Positions 16,152 to 24,707 of a stretch of 64,000 bases of DNA are shown in pieces. Both the position numbers and the translations under genes were made by a program. Source of the stretch: Streptomyces tagetis. GTDB taxonomy: Bacteria; Actinomycetota; Actinomycetes; Streptomycetales; Streptomycetaceae. Under the pieces are notes generated by a model that searched no databases, was not told the DNA's origin, and worked only from the letters and a program-made list of their open reading frames with translations. The stretch lies in assembly GCF_018069565.1 (NCBI RefSeq), contig NZ_JAGPNL010000010.1, forward strand, positions 62,001 to 126,000. Direction: 5' to 3'. The first letter of the stretch is position 1; each line of letters begins with the position of its first letter.

Positions 16152-16688
16152 ATGACCGCCGCACAAGCAGACCTGCAAATCGACCGTCCGCGAGTGGCCG
16201 ACGGGGCCGCCCTGTGGCGGCTGGCGAGGGATTCCCGGGTCCTCGACCTGAACTCGTCCTACAGCTATCTGCTCTGGTGCCGCGACTTCGCCGCCACGTC
16301 GGCCGTGGCCCGTGACGAGCACGGCGACCCCTTCGGCTTCGTCACCGGCTACCTCCGGCCGGAGCGTCCCGACACCCTGCTGATCTGGCAGGTGGCGGTG
16401 GACGAGGCGTACCGCGGACGCCGGATCGCCGCCGCGATGCTGGACGCCCTGTTCGCCCGCGTGGCCGCCGAGCGGCCCGCGGTGCACACTGTGGAGACGA
16501 CCATCGCGCCGGACAACAGCGCCTCCCGGCGACTGTTCACCTCGTTCGCCGAGCGGCACGGCGCACGGCTGGAGCGCGAGGTGCTGTTCGACGCCGGCCT
16601 CTTCCCCGACGGACCGCACGACCCCGAGGTCCTGTACCGCATCGGCCCCCTGACCAGCGCGACCGGCACTCCCCCGCCGGCCCCCTGA
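16152..16688 (+). CDS. ectA: L-2,4-diaminobutyrate N-gamma-acetyltransferase
   Basis: A 178-residue GNAT-fold enzyme with the EctA blocks LDLNSSYSYLLWCRDFAATS and IWQVAVDEAYRGRRIAAAMLDAL, where R-G-R-R-I is the acetyl-CoA pyrophosphate loop. It acetylates diaminobutyrate in the second step of ectoine synthesis. ATG 16152 is the only sensible start, at the conserved N terminus of the domain; no strong Shine-Dalgarno is visible, so a leaderless or weak start is possible. It heads ectABCD, with 149 bases before ectB. Confidence 0.95.
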   Translation: MTAAQADLQIDRPRVADGAALWRLARDSRVLDLNSSYSYLLWCRDFAATSAVARDEHGDPFGFVTGYLRPERPDTLLIWQVAVDEAYRGRRIAAAMLDALFARVAAERPAVHTVETTIAPDNSASRRLFTSFAERHGARLEREVLFDAGLFPDGPHDPEVLYRIGPLTSATGTPPPAP

Positions 16689-16837
16689 CCCCTCCCCCGG
16701 CGCCGGCCCCCGGCCGGATCACCGCGCCGGGCCCCCGCCGCCCCGACGGCCCCCGGGAGCGCACCGGTCCCCCGGTCCCCCGGCACCCGTCCGGCCTCCC
16801 CTCTCACCGAACCTCACGCACCGAGGAGCGATTCGTC

Positions 16838-18109
16838 GTGACCATCACCCAGCCCGACCTGAGTGTCTTCGAGACCCTGGAGTCCGAGGTACGCAGCTAC
16901 TGCCGCGGCTGGCCCACTGTCTTCGACCGTGCGCTCGGCAGCCGCATGTACGACGAGGACGGCCACGAGTACCTCGACTTCTTCGCCGGAGCGGGCTCGC
17001 TCAACTACGGCCACAACAACGCCGTACTGAAACGGGCGCTCATCGACTACCTGGAGCGCGACGGCGTCACGCACGGTCTCGACATGTCGACCACCGCCAA
17101 GCGCCGCTTCCTGGAGACCTTCCAGAACCTGGTGCTGCGCCCCCGTGACCTTCCGTACAAGGTCATGTTCCCGGGCCCGACCGGCACCAACGCCGTGGAG
17201 TCGGCGCTCAAGCTGGCCCGGAAGGTCAAGGGCCGCGAGGCGATCGTCTCCTTCACCAACGCCTTCCACGGCATGTCGCTGGGCTCGCTCGCCGTCACCG
17301 GCAACGCCTTCAAGCGGGCCGGGGCCGGCATCCCGCTGGTCCACGGCACGCCGATGCCGTTCGACAACTACTTCGACGGCAAGGTCGAGGACTTCCTCTG
17401 GTTCGAGCGGCTGCTGGAGGACCAGGGCTCCGGCCTCAACCAGCCCGCCGCCGTGATCGTCGAGACGGTCCAGGGCGAGGGCGGCATCAACGTCGCCCGG
17501 CCCGAGTGGCTGCGCGCCCTGGCCGACCTGTGCGAACGCCAGGACATGCTGCTCATCGTCGACGACATCCAGATGGGCTGTGGCCGCACCGGGGCCTTCT
17601 TCTCCTTCGAGGAGGCGGGCATCACCCCGGACATCGTCACCGTCTCCAAGTCGATCAGCGGCTACGGCCTGCCCATGTCGCTGTGCCTGTTCAAGCCGGA
17701 GCTGGACGTGTGGGAGCCGGGCGAGCACAACGGCACCTTCCGCGGCAACAACCCGGCCTTCGTCACCGCGACCGCCGCGCTGGAGACCTACTGGGCCGAC
17801 GGGTCGGCGATGGAGAAGCAGACCCGGGCCCGCGGCGAGCAGATCGAGCAGCAACTGATCTCCATCACCGAGGAGAACCTCGCCGACATCCGCGAGTACC
17901 GGGGCCGCGGCCTGGTGTGGGGCATGGAGTTCCACGACAAGGAACGCGCCACCCGCATCGCGCGCCGCGCCTTCGAGCTGGGTCTGCTCATCGAGACCTC
18001 CGGCCCCGAGAGCGAGGTGGTCAAGCTGCTGCCGGCCCTCACCATCACCCCCGACGAACTGGACGAGGGTCTCAAGATCCTCGCCCGCGCCGTGCGCGAG
18101 ACCGTCTGA
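16838..18109 (+). CDS. ectB: Diaminobutyrate--2-oxoglutarate transaminase
   Basis: A 423-residue class III aminotransferase with the PLP lysine at K271 (VTVSKSISGYGLP), the cofactor Asp in LLIVDDIQMGCGRTG and the N-terminal FFAGAGSLNYGHNN of EctB. It converts aspartate semialdehyde to L-2,4-diaminobutyrate using glutamate, the first committed ectoine step. GTG 16838 follows GAGGAG (16822-16827). Length matches EctB (about 420). EctC follows after 96 bases. Confidence 0.96.
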   Translation: MTITQPDLSVFETLESEVRSYCRGWPTVFDRALGSRMYDEDGHEYLDFFAGAGSLNYGHNNAVLKRALIDYLERDGVTHGLDMSTTAKRRFLETFQNLVLRPRDLPYKVMFPGPTGTNAVESALKLARKVKGREAIVSFTNAFHGMSLGSLAVTGNAFKRAGAGIPLVHGTPMPFDNYFDGKVEDFLWFERLLEDQGSGLNQPAAVIVETVQGEGGINVARPEWLRALADLCERQDMLLIVDDIQMGCGRTGAFFSFEEAGITPDIVTVSKSISGYGLPMSLCLFKPELDVWEPGEHNGTFRGNNPAFVTATAALETYWADGSAMEKQTRARGEQIEQQLISITEENLADIREYRGRGLVWGMEFHDKERATRIARRAFELGLLIETSGPESEVVKLLPALTITPDELDEGLKILARAVRETV

Positions 18110-18205
18110 CCCGCCCGGCGCCCCGCGCTCCGGTGCCCGCGGCCCCCGCGGCCGCGGGCTCCGGTCCCACCCGCACATCCCTCACCGAGGAGGCATCGCA
18201 CCACC

Positions 18206-18604
18206 GTGATCGTCCGTTCGTTCAAGGAGATCGAAGGCACCGACCGGCACGTGAAGTCCGCGTCCGGCACCTGGGAGAGCAAGCGCATCGTCCTCGCCAA
18301 GGAGAAGGTCGGCTTCTCCGTCCACGAGACGATCCTGTACGCGGGTACGGAGACGTCGATGTGGTACGCCAACCACATCGAGGCCGTCGTCTGCGTGGAG
18401 GGCGACGCCGAGCTGACCGACCGCGAGACCGGGAAGACGTACCACATCACCCCCGGCACCATGTACCTCCTGGACGGCCACGAGCGGCACACGCTCAAGG
18501 TCAAGGAGGACTTCCGCTGCATCTGTGTCTTCAACCCGCCCGTGACCGGACGGGAGGACCACGACGAGAACGGCGTCTACCCGCTGCTCACCGAGGAGGT
18601 GTGA
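18206..18604 (+). CDS. ectC: L-ectoine synthase
   Basis: A 132-residue cupin starting MIVRSFKEIEGTDRHVK, with the EctC core SMWYANHIEAVVCVEGDAELTD and MYLLDGHERHTLKV. It closes N-gamma-acetyl-diaminobutyrate to ectoine in an iron-dependent dehydration. GTG 18206 follows GAGGAGG (18187-18193). The TGA at 18602-18604 abuts the GTG of ectD, so the two are probably translated together. Confidence 0.97.
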   Translation: MIVRSFKEIEGTDRHVKSASGTWESKRIVLAKEKVGFSVHETILYAGTETSMWYANHIEAVVCVEGDAELTDRETGKTYHITPGTMYLLDGHERHTLKVKEDFRCICVFNPPVTGREDHDENGVYPLLTEEV

Positions 18605-19504
18605 GTGACCGTGACCATCACCACCGACACCGATCTCTACCCCACCCGCGGGGCCACCGAGGTGGCCACCCCCCGGCTGGACCCCGCGGTCTGGAGTGAC
18701 CTCGACGCCCCCGGCCCCATCGCCCCCGACGGCCTGCGGGCCTTCGACCGCGACGGCTTCCTCGCCATCGACCGGCTGATCGGTCCGGACGAGGTCGCCG
18801 TGTACCACCGCGAGCTGGAACGGCTCACCAGCGACCCGGAGATCCGTGCCGACGAACGCTCCATCGTGGAGCCGAAGTCCAAGGAGATCCGGTCCGTCTT
18901 CGAGGTGCACCGGATCAGCGAGGTCTTCGCCGCCCTGGTGCGCGACGAACGGGTGGTGGGCCGGGCCCGCCAGATCCTCGGCTCGGACGTCTACGTCCAC
19001 CAGTCGCGGATCAACGTCAAGCCCGGCTTCGGCGCCAGCGGCTTCTACTGGCACTCCGACTTCGAGACCTGGCACGCCGAGGACGGCCTGCCGCGCATGC
19101 GCACGGTCTCGGTGTCGATCGCGCTCACCGAGAACCACGACACCAACGGCGGGCTCATGATCATGCCGGGGTCGCACAAGACGTTCCTCGGGTGTGCGGG
19201 GGCCACGCCGAAGGACAACTACAAGAAGTCCCTCCAGATGCAGGACGCGGGCACGCCCTCCGACGAGGCGCTGACGCGGATGGCCTCGGAACACGGCATC
19301 CGCCTCTTCACCGGCAAGGCCGGTTCGGCGACCTGGTTCGACTGCAACGCCATGCACGGGTCCGGTGACAACATCACGCCGTTCCCGCGCAGCAACGTCT
19401 TCATCGTCTTCAACAGCGTGGAGAACACGGCGGTGGAGCCGTTCGCGGCGCCGGTCCGCCGGCCCGACTACATCGGCGCGCGGGACTTCACCCCCGTGCG
19501 GTGA
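18605..19504 (+). CDS. ectD: Ectoine 5-hydroxylase
   Basis: A 299-residue Fe(II)/2-oxoglutarate dioxygenase of the PhyH group. The iron triad is visible as H150 and D152 (FYWHSDFETWHAEDG) and H251 (DCNAMHGSGDN), matching the spacing of characterised EctD enzymes. The EctD substrate block QSRINVKPGFGASGFYWHSD is intact. It hydroxylates ectoine to 5-hydroxyectoine. GTG 18605 starts immediately after the ectC stop; GTG 18611 is an alternative. A 13-base-arm hairpin follows at 19521-19560. Confidence 0.97.
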   Translation: MTVTITTDTDLYPTRGATEVATPRLDPAVWSDLDAPGPIAPDGLRAFDRDGFLAIDRLIGPDEVAVYHRELERLTSDPEIRADERSIVEPKSKEIRSVFEVHRISEVFAALVRDERVVGRARQILGSDVYVHQSRINVKPGFGASGFYWHSDFETWHAEDGLPRMRTVSVSIALTENHDTNGGLMIMPGSHKTFLGCAGATPKDNYKKSLQMQDAGTPSDEALTRMASEHGIRLFTGKAGSATWFDCNAMHGSGDNITPFPRSNVFIVFNSVENTAVEPFAAPVRRPDYIGARDFTPVR

Positions 19505-19520
19505 CACCCGCGGTCGCAGC

Positions 19521-19560
19521 GGGCCGGGACCTCGTCGTGTGGGACGGGAGGTCCCGGCCC
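19521..19560. terminator. Bidirectional terminator after ectD
   Basis: The arm GGGCCGGGACCTC (19521-19533) pairs perfectly with 19548-19560 across a 14-base loop. It lies between convergent ectD and the class V aminotransferase gene. Confidence 0.85.
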
Positions 19561-19580
19561 GGTGCCGTCCCCGGACCGGC

Positions 19581-20639
19581 TCAGAGTGCCGGGGCGGACA
19601 GCTCGTCCAGCAGCCGGTCGACGTCCGCGGCCGTGTTGTACACGTGGAAGGCGGCGCGCAGCCGGCCCGCCCGGTCGGACACCTCTATGCCCGCCCGGCT
19701 CAGCGCCGCCTGCCGCCGGCCCAGTCCCGGCACGGAGACGACGGCGGAGCCCGGCGCCGGGAGCGGTTCGTGTCCCAGCCCCTCCATGCCGCGCCGGAAC
19801 CGTTCGGCGAGGGCGGTGTCGTGGGCGTGCACCGTGTCCGCGCCGAGTTCCCCGATGAGTTCCAGGGCGTGGCGGGCGCCGGTGAAGGAGAGCACGGCCG
19901 GGCTCTCGTCGTACCGGCGCGCGGAGCGGGCGAGTTCGGTGACCGGTCCGTAGCAGCTCTCCCAGGGGTCCTCGCCGGTGCACCAGCCGGCGAAGAGCGG
20001 GGTGAGCGCGCCCGGGTCCTCGGGCACGGTCAGGAAGGCGACGCCGCGCGGGCACAGCCCCCACTTGTAGGTGACGGCGACGGTGAAGTCGTCCTCGTCC
20101 GCGGCGTGCGGCAGCCACCCGGCGGACTGGGAGAGGTCGACCAGCGTCCGCGCCCCGTGCGTCCGGGCCGCCTCCCGCACCGCCGGGAGGTCGGCGAGGC
20201 GGCCGTCGGCGGACTGGACGGAGCTGAGGGCGACGAGCGCGGTGCGCGGGCCGACGGCGTCGGCGACGCGCTCCAGCGGCGCGGCGCGCACCACCAGGTC
20301 CGGGCGCATGTGGAACGGGTTGACCAGGGAGCTGAAGTCGCCGTCGACGGTGAGGACTTCGGCGCCCTCGGGCAGCGAGGCGGCGATCAGTCCGCAGTAG
20401 GTGGCGACCGAGGCTCCGGTCGCCACTCGGGCGGCGGGCACGCCCACGAGCCGGGCGTAGGCCGCGCGGCTCGCCTCGACGTCGGCGAACATGTCGCCGG
20501 GCCGCCCCTCCGCCGCGCGGTCCAGGGCCTCGCGCATCGCGGCGGCGGACCGGGCCGGCAGCAGGCCGGTGCTCGCGGTGTTCAGGTACGTGGTCTTCGG
20601 GGCGAACTCGGCCCGGACGAGGTTCTCGAAGCGTTCCAT
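19581..20639 (-). CDS. Class V aminotransferase-family protein (kynureninase/cysteine-desulfurase-like fold)
   Basis: The 352-residue PLP enzyme starts MERFENLVRAEFAPKTTYLNTASTG. It has the cofactor Asp region TLVDLSQSAGWLPH and the Schiff-base Lys in FTVAVTYKWGLCPRGVAF. It lacks the long C-terminal domain and catalytic Cys loop of cysteine desulfurases. Closest recognisable groups are uncharacterised class V aminotransferases; the substrate is unknown. ATG 20639 is chosen at the domain start; the frame runs on upstream to 21524 as a shadow of dsbA. The next gene upstream on this strand (DsbA-like) ends 62 bases away, so they may be co-transcribed. Confidence 0.8.
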   Translation of the reverse strand: MERFENLVRAEFAPKTTYLNTASTGLLPARSAAAMREALDRAAEGRPGDMFADVEASRAAYARLVGVPAARVATGASVATYCGLIAASLPEGAEVLTVDGDFSSLVNPFHMRPDLVVRAAPLERVADAVGPRTALVALSSVQSADGRLADLPAVREAARTHGARTLVDLSQSAGWLPHAADEDDFTVAVTYKWGLCPRGVAFLTVPEDPGALTPLFAGWCTGEDPWESCYGPVTELARSARRYDESPAVLSFTGARHALELIGELGADTVHAHDTALAERFRRGMEGLGHEPLPAPGSAVVSVPGLGRRQAALSRAGIEVSDRAGRLRAAFHVYNTAADVDRLLDELSAPAL

Positions 20640-20701
20640 GGCACCACTGTGCGGGTCCGGGGGCGCCCCGTCCACGGTGCCGGTCCCCGGCGGCGGCCCG
20701 T

Positions 20702-21430
20702 TCAGCCGCCCGCGGAGGCCGCGTCCCCCGGCACCGCGCACCCGTCCGGGCCGCAGACCCCGGCGTCGGGGCCTGCCTCGGGGGCCGGGGCGTGCTCCTG
20801 CCAGGCCCGGGTCAGCGCCTCGGTGAAGACCTCGGCGGGCTGGGCCCCGGAGACGCCGTAGGCGCGGTCGATGACGAAGAAGGGGACGCCGGTGGCGCCG
20901 AGGGCCGCGGCCTCGCGCTGGTCGGCGCGGACCCGCTCGGCGTAGGCCGTGGGGTCGGCGAGCACGGCGCGGACGGCGTCCTCGTCGAGACCGGCGGCGA
21001 CGGCCAGGCCGACGAGGTGGTCGTCGTCGCCGAAGACGGAGCGCTCCTCGGCGAAGTTGGCGCGGTAGAAGGCGTCGAGCAGCGCCTCCTGGCGGCCGTG
21101 GTCCGCGGCCAGGTGCAGCAGCCGGTGGAGGTCGAAGGTGGAGCCGTGGTCGCGGCCCCGGCTGCGGTAGGCCAGCCCCTCGGCGGCGGCCTGGGCGGCG
21201 AGGCGGTCCTCGCCGGCCAGCGCCTGGGCCTCGCTCATCCCGTACTTGGCGGTCAGCATGGCGAGGACGGGCTCGACGTCGCCCTTGGCCCGCCCGGGGT
21301 CCAGCTCGAAGGAGCGGTGGACGACCTCGACACCGTCGCGGTGCGGGAAGGCCGCCAGCGCCTTCTCGAAGCGGGCCTTGCCCACGTAGCACCAGGGGCA
21401 GGCGATGTCGCTCCAGATCTCGACGCGCAT
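20702..21430 (-). CDS. DsbA/FrnE-family thiol oxidoreductase
   Basis: A 242-residue thioredoxin-fold protein starting MRVEIWSDIACPWCYVGK, whose CPWC is the redox motif. The helical insertion and the conserved cis-Pro region TGVPFFVIDRAYGVSGAQ of the FrnE subfamily follow. There is no signal peptide, so it acts in the cytoplasm, probably as a disulfide isomerase or glutathione/mycothiol-type transferase. The C terminus adds a Cys-containing tail (GVCGPDGCAVPG). Start 21430 is at the domain start; the frame continues upstream to 21505. Confidence 0.87.
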   Translation of the reverse strand: MRVEIWSDIACPWCYVGKARFEKALAAFPHRDGVEVVHRSFELDPGRAKGDVEPVLAMLTAKYGMSEAQALAGEDRLAAQAAAEGLAYRSRGRDHGSTFDLHRLLHLAADHGRQEALLDAFYRANFAEERSVFGDDDHLVGLAVAAGLDEDAVRAVLADPTAYAERVRADQREAAALGATGVPFFVIDRAYGVSGAQPAEVFTEALTRAWQEHAPAPEAGPDAGVCGPDGCAVPGDAASAGG

Positions 21431-21519
21431 GTCTCGGCTCTTCTCCGGCTCGTACGGGTACGGAGACCTTCTCCGCCCGCAGCGGGAACGTCCGGACGGC
21501 GGCACGCATTCCCCGGCAC

Positions 21520-21575
21520 GGCACGGGCCGGGGGCCGAGCGGGGCGCGGCACGGGCCGGGGGCGGAGCGGGGCGC
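21520..21575. repeat. Tandem repeat, 2 x 28 bp
   Basis: Two adjacent 28-base units (21520-21547 and 21548-21575), each starting GGCACGGGCCGGGGGC, differ at one position. They are noncoding, between the dsbA-like gene start and the aldehyde dehydrogenase terminator. Confidence 0.85.
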
Positions 21576-21600
21576 GTTGCCCGGTTACGGGACCGGCCGT

Positions 21601-21630
21601 GGCCCGCGGGGGCGGATTTCCCCGCGGGCC
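21601..21630 (-). terminator. Terminator of the semialdehyde dehydrogenase gene
   Basis: GGCCCGCGGGG (21601-21611) pairs exactly with 21620-21630 across an eight-base loop, seven bases past the minus-strand stop region. Confidence 0.8.
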
Positions 21631-21637
21631 GGGGTGG

Positions 21638-23182
21638 TCAGCGTTCGAGGCGGCCGTTGAAGCGGCGCGGCAGGCCCAGCGGGTTGTCGTCGCGCAGCTC
21701 GGGCGGGAGCAGGGCCTCGGGGGTGTTCTGGTACGCGACCGGCCGCAGCCAGCGCTCCACGGCGGTGGCGCCGACCGAGGTGGAGGTGGAGGTGGTCGCC
21801 GGGTAGGGGCCGCCGTGGTGCTGGGCCGGGGCCACCGCGACGCCGGTGGGCCAGCCGTTGACCAAGACCCGGCCCGCCAGCGGGGTCAGCTCCGCGAGGA
21901 GGTCCGCGCCGCGGCCCTTGCCGGCGGCCTCGTCGGCGGAGAGCTGGGCGGTCGCCGTGAGGTTGCCCGGCAGCCGGGACAGCACGTCCGTCACCTCGGC
22001 GTCGTCCGCGTAGCGGGCCACGACGGTGACCGGGCCGAAGCACTCCTCCAGCAGCGGCGCGTGCCCGTCCCCGTCGGCGAGCCGGGCGGCCGGCACGGTG
22101 AGGACCCCGGCGCGGACCTCGTGCTCGCCGTCGGCCCCCGGGACGACCGGGGCCCGGACGCCGGGCAGCGCGGCGCGCTCGGCGACCCCGGCGGCGTAGG
22201 CGTCCCGCATGCGGTGGTCGAGCAGGACGCCGGGCGCGGCGGCGGCGACCGCGGCGGCGAGGGCCTCGACCAGGGCGTCGCCCGCCGCGGTGGACGGCAC
22301 CAGGACCAGGCCCGGCTTGACGCAGAACTGGCCGACGCCGAGGGTCATCGAGGCGGCCAGCCCGGCGCCTATCTCCGCGGCCCGTTCGGCCGCCGCCGCC
22401 TCGGTGACGACGACCGGGTTCAGCGAGCCCAGTTCGCCGTGGAAGGGGATCGGGACCGGCCGGGCCACCGCCTCGTCGAACAGGGCGCGTCCGCCGCGCA
22501 CCGACCCGGTGAAGCCGGCCGCGGCGACCAGCGGGTGCCGGATCAGTGCGAGGCCGGCGTCGAAGCCGTGCACCAGGCCGAGGACGCCCTCGGGCACCCC
22601 GTGCCGGGCGGCGGCGCGGCGCAGCACCCCGGCGACCAGCGCGGAGAGGGCGGGGTGGTCGGGGTGGGCCTTGACCACGACCGGGCAGCCGGCCGCGAGC
22701 GCGCTGGCCGTGTCGCCGCCGGCGACGGAGAAGGCGAAGGGGAAGTTGGAGGCCGCGTAGACGGCGACGACGCCGAGCGGCACCTTGAGGCGGCGCAGGT
22801 CCGGGACGGGCGGGGTCGCGGTGTCGTCGGGGTGGTCGATGACGACGTCGAGGAAGGCGCCCTCGTCGACCAGGGCGGCGAAGGCGCGCAACTGGTAGCA
22901 GGTGCGGGCGAGTTCGCCGGTGAGCCGGGCCGTCCCGAGCGCGGTCTCGGCGTCGGCGGCCTCGACCAGCGCGTCCCCGTCCGCCTGGAGCCCGTCGGCG
23001 GCGGTGCGCAGGAAGGCGGCGCGTACGGCGCGGTCGGCGAGGGCGCCCCGCGCGGCGTGCGCGGCGCGGACGGCGGTGTCCACCTCCCCCGCCGTGGCCT
23101 CCCTGGCGACCTGTTCGCGCCGCTTCCCGGTACGGGGGTCGACACTCCAGACTGGTGCTGCTGCCACCGCGGGTCCCTCCAC
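21638..23182 (-). CDS. 2-oxoglutarate-semialdehyde (2,5-dioxovalerate) dehydrogenase, NADP-type
   Basis: The 514-residue aldehyde dehydrogenase has ASNFPFAFSVAGGDTASALAAG, the general-base Glu in FHGELGSLNPVVVT and the nucleophile Cys in GQFCVKPGLVLVPS. That Cys/Glu context is characteristic of alpha-ketoglutaric semialdehyde dehydrogenases of oxidative uronate and pentose pathways. It would oxidise the semialdehyde made by the KdgD-like enzyme encoded at 34.4 kb. I chose GTG 23182 rather than GTG 23218 because the latter lies within the putative promoter/operator. A -10-like GTATAT with TTCACG 17 bases upstream fits a short leader ending at 23182. It is divergent from an iclR gene. Confidence 0.85.
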   Translation of the reverse strand: MEGPAVAAAPVWSVDPRTGKRREQVAREATAGEVDTAVRAAHAARGALADRAVRAAFLRTAADGLQADGDALVEAADAETALGTARLTGELARTCYQLRAFAALVDEGAFLDVVIDHPDDTATPPVPDLRRLKVPLGVVAVYAASNFPFAFSVAGGDTASALAAGCPVVVKAHPDHPALSALVAGVLRRAAARHGVPEGVLGLVHGFDAGLALIRHPLVAAAGFTGSVRGGRALFDEAVARPVPIPFHGELGSLNPVVVTEAAAAERAAEIGAGLAASMTLGVGQFCVKPGLVLVPSTAAGDALVEALAAAVAAAAPGVLLDHRMRDAYAAGVAERAALPGVRAPVVPGADGEHEVRAGVLTVPAARLADGDGHAPLLEECFGPVTVVARYADDAEVTDVLSRLPGNLTATAQLSADEAAGKGRGADLLAELTPLAGRVLVNGWPTGVAVAPAQHHGGPYPATTSTSTSVGATAVERWLRPVAYQNTPEALLPPELRDDNPLGLPRRFNGRLER

Positions 23183-23200
23183 GTGCTCGGTCTCGGGGTC

Positions 23201-23216
23201 GTTCGATATACTGAAC
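23201..23216. promoter_or_regulatory. IclR-type operator candidate and divergent promoters
   Basis: The imperfect 16-base palindrome GTTCGATATACTGAAC has six of eight pairs matching. It contains TATACT (+ strand -10-like, for iclR) and, on the other strand, GTATAT (-10-like, for the dehydrogenase; TTCACG as -35 after 17 bases). A regulator bound here could block both promoters. The binding protein is inferred from adjacency. Confidence 0.55.
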
Positions 23217-23277
23217 ACTGTCTCAGATCGTGAACATGTGGGAGATTATTTCCCGACGGACGAAAGGGTCAAGGGCG

Positions 23278-24051
23278 ATGCCGGCTGGCGAGACGGGGGG
23301 CGGAGCGCAGGTCAAGTCCGCCGTGCGGACGGTGGAACTGCTGGAGTACTTCGCCGGGCGTCCCGGCATGCACTCCCTGGCCTCGGTCCAGGAGGCCGTG
23401 GGCTACCCCAAGTCCAGCCTCTACATGCTGCTGCGCACCCTGGTGGAGCTGGGCTGGGTGGAGACGGACGCGACCGGCACGCGGTACGGCATCGGCGTAC
23501 GGGCGCTGCTGGTGGGGACGTCGTACATCGACGGCGACGAGGTGGTGGCGGCGGCGCGGCCGACGCTGGACCGGCTCTCCGACGACACCACGGAGACCAT
23601 CCACCTCGCCCGGCTCGACGGCACCAACGTGGTCTACCTGGCGACCCGCCAGTCCCAGCACTACCTGCGGCCCTTCACCCGGGTCGGCCGCCGGCTGCCG
23701 GCCCACTCGACCTCGCTGGGCAAGGCGCTGCTGAGCACCTACTCCGACGAGCAGGTGCGCAAGATGCTGCCGGAGACGCTGCCCGCGCTGACCGAGAACA
23801 CCATCACCGACCGCGAGCGGCTCATCGAGGAGCTGCGCCAGGTCCGGGAGCAGGGCTTCGCGGTGGACCGCGAGGAGAACACGCTGGGGCTGCGCTGCTT
23901 CGGCGTGGCGATCCCCTACCGCACCCCGGCGCGGGACGCGGTGAGCTGCTCGGTGCCGGTGGCCCGGCTGACGCCCGCCCACGAGCAGATGGTGAAGGAC
24001 GCCCTGTTCGACGCGCGGGACCGGCTGACCCTGGCGACCCGGAGGCTCTGA
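23278..24051 (+). CDS. IclR-family transcriptional regulator
   Basis: The 257-residue regulator has an N-terminal winged helix (VKSAVRTVELLEYFAGRPG..., recognition segment VGYPKSSLYMLLRTLVELGW). A C-terminal IclR effector domain carries LPAHSTSLGKALLST and LRCFGVAIPYRTP. Start ATG 23278 is preceded by AAAGGG-type bases; upstream in-frame starts at 23230 and 23236 would add residues without domain homology. It is divergent from the semialdehyde dehydrogenase and probably its regulator, with a sugar-acid or aldehyde intermediate as ligand (inference). GNAT gene follows after three bases. Confidence 0.9.
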   Translation: MPAGETGGGAQVKSAVRTVELLEYFAGRPGMHSLASVQEAVGYPKSSLYMLLRTLVELGWVETDATGTRYGIGVRALLVGTSYIDGDEVVAAARPTLDRLSDDTTETIHLARLDGTNVVYLATRQSQHYLRPFTRVGRRLPAHSTSLGKALLSTYSDEQVRKMLPETLPALTENTITDRERLIEELRQVREQGFAVDREENTLGLRCFGVAIPYRTPARDAVSCSVPVARLTPAHEQMVKDALFDARDRLTLATRRL

Positions 24052-24054
24052 GCC

Positions 24055-24525
24055 GTGCACATCGCCCTGCGCGAGGTCCACGACAGCGACCTGCCCGTCT
24101 TCTTCCGGCAGTTGAACGATCCTGAGGCCCTGCTCATGGCGGCCTTCACCCCGCGTGACCCGGCCGACTGGGACGCCTTCGCGGCGCAGTGGCGGCGGTT
24201 GCGCTCCTCGGGGGACGTGGTGCGCACCATCCTGGGCGACGGCGACGTGCTCGGCAGCGCCGCGGTCTACGGGGAGCCGGGCGAGCGGGAGGTCACCTAC
24301 TGGGTGGACCGGGCGTACTGGGGCCGGGGCGTGGCGACGGGGGCGCTGCGCGCGCTGCTGGCCGAGGTGCCGGAGCGCCCGCTGTACGCGCGGGCGGCGG
24401 CGGACAACGCCGGGTCGCTGCGCGTGCTGGAGAAGTGCGGCTTCGAACGGACCGCCCGTGCGCGCGGGTTCGCCCGTGCCCGGGGCGCGGAGATCGACGA
24501 GGTCGTGCTGCGCCTGCCCGCCTGA
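24055..24525 (+). CDS. GNAT-family N-acetyltransferase
   Basis: A 156-residue RimJ/RimL-like acetyltransferase. It has LREVHDSDLPVFFRQLND at the N terminus, the acetyl-CoA loop region YWGRGVATGALRALL and the C-terminal DNAGSLRVLEKCGFERTARARGF typical of the group. GTG 24055 starts three bases after the iclR stop, so the two are likely co-transcribed. The substrate is unknown. Confidence 0.85.
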   Translation: MHIALREVHDSDLPVFFRQLNDPEALLMAAFTPRDPADWDAFAAQWRRLRSSGDVVRTILGDGDVLGSAAVYGEPGEREVTYWVDRAYWGRGVATGALRALLAEVPERPLYARAAADNAGSLRVLEKCGFERTARARGFARARGAEIDEVVLRLPA

Positions 24526-24668
24526 CGCCGCCCGCCCCGGCGCGGATGAGCCGCGGCCGGTCGGCGGGGACGGCGACGCGGGCGCCGGGCCCGGTGCCGC
24601 GGTGCTCGGCGAGGGCGGGTGCGGGTCCCGGTCCATGCGGGGTGCTCCTTCGGTGAGGGCGGGCCACG

Positions 24669-24700
24669 GGGGCCGGGACGGCGTGGGCGGTCCCGGCCCC
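24669..24700 (-). terminator. Terminator of the pectate lyase operon
   Basis: GGGGCCGGGAC (24669-24679) pairs perfectly with 24690-24700 across a ten-base loop, just past the pectate lyase stop, between convergent genes. Confidence 0.8.
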
Positions 24701-24707
24701 GGGCGGG

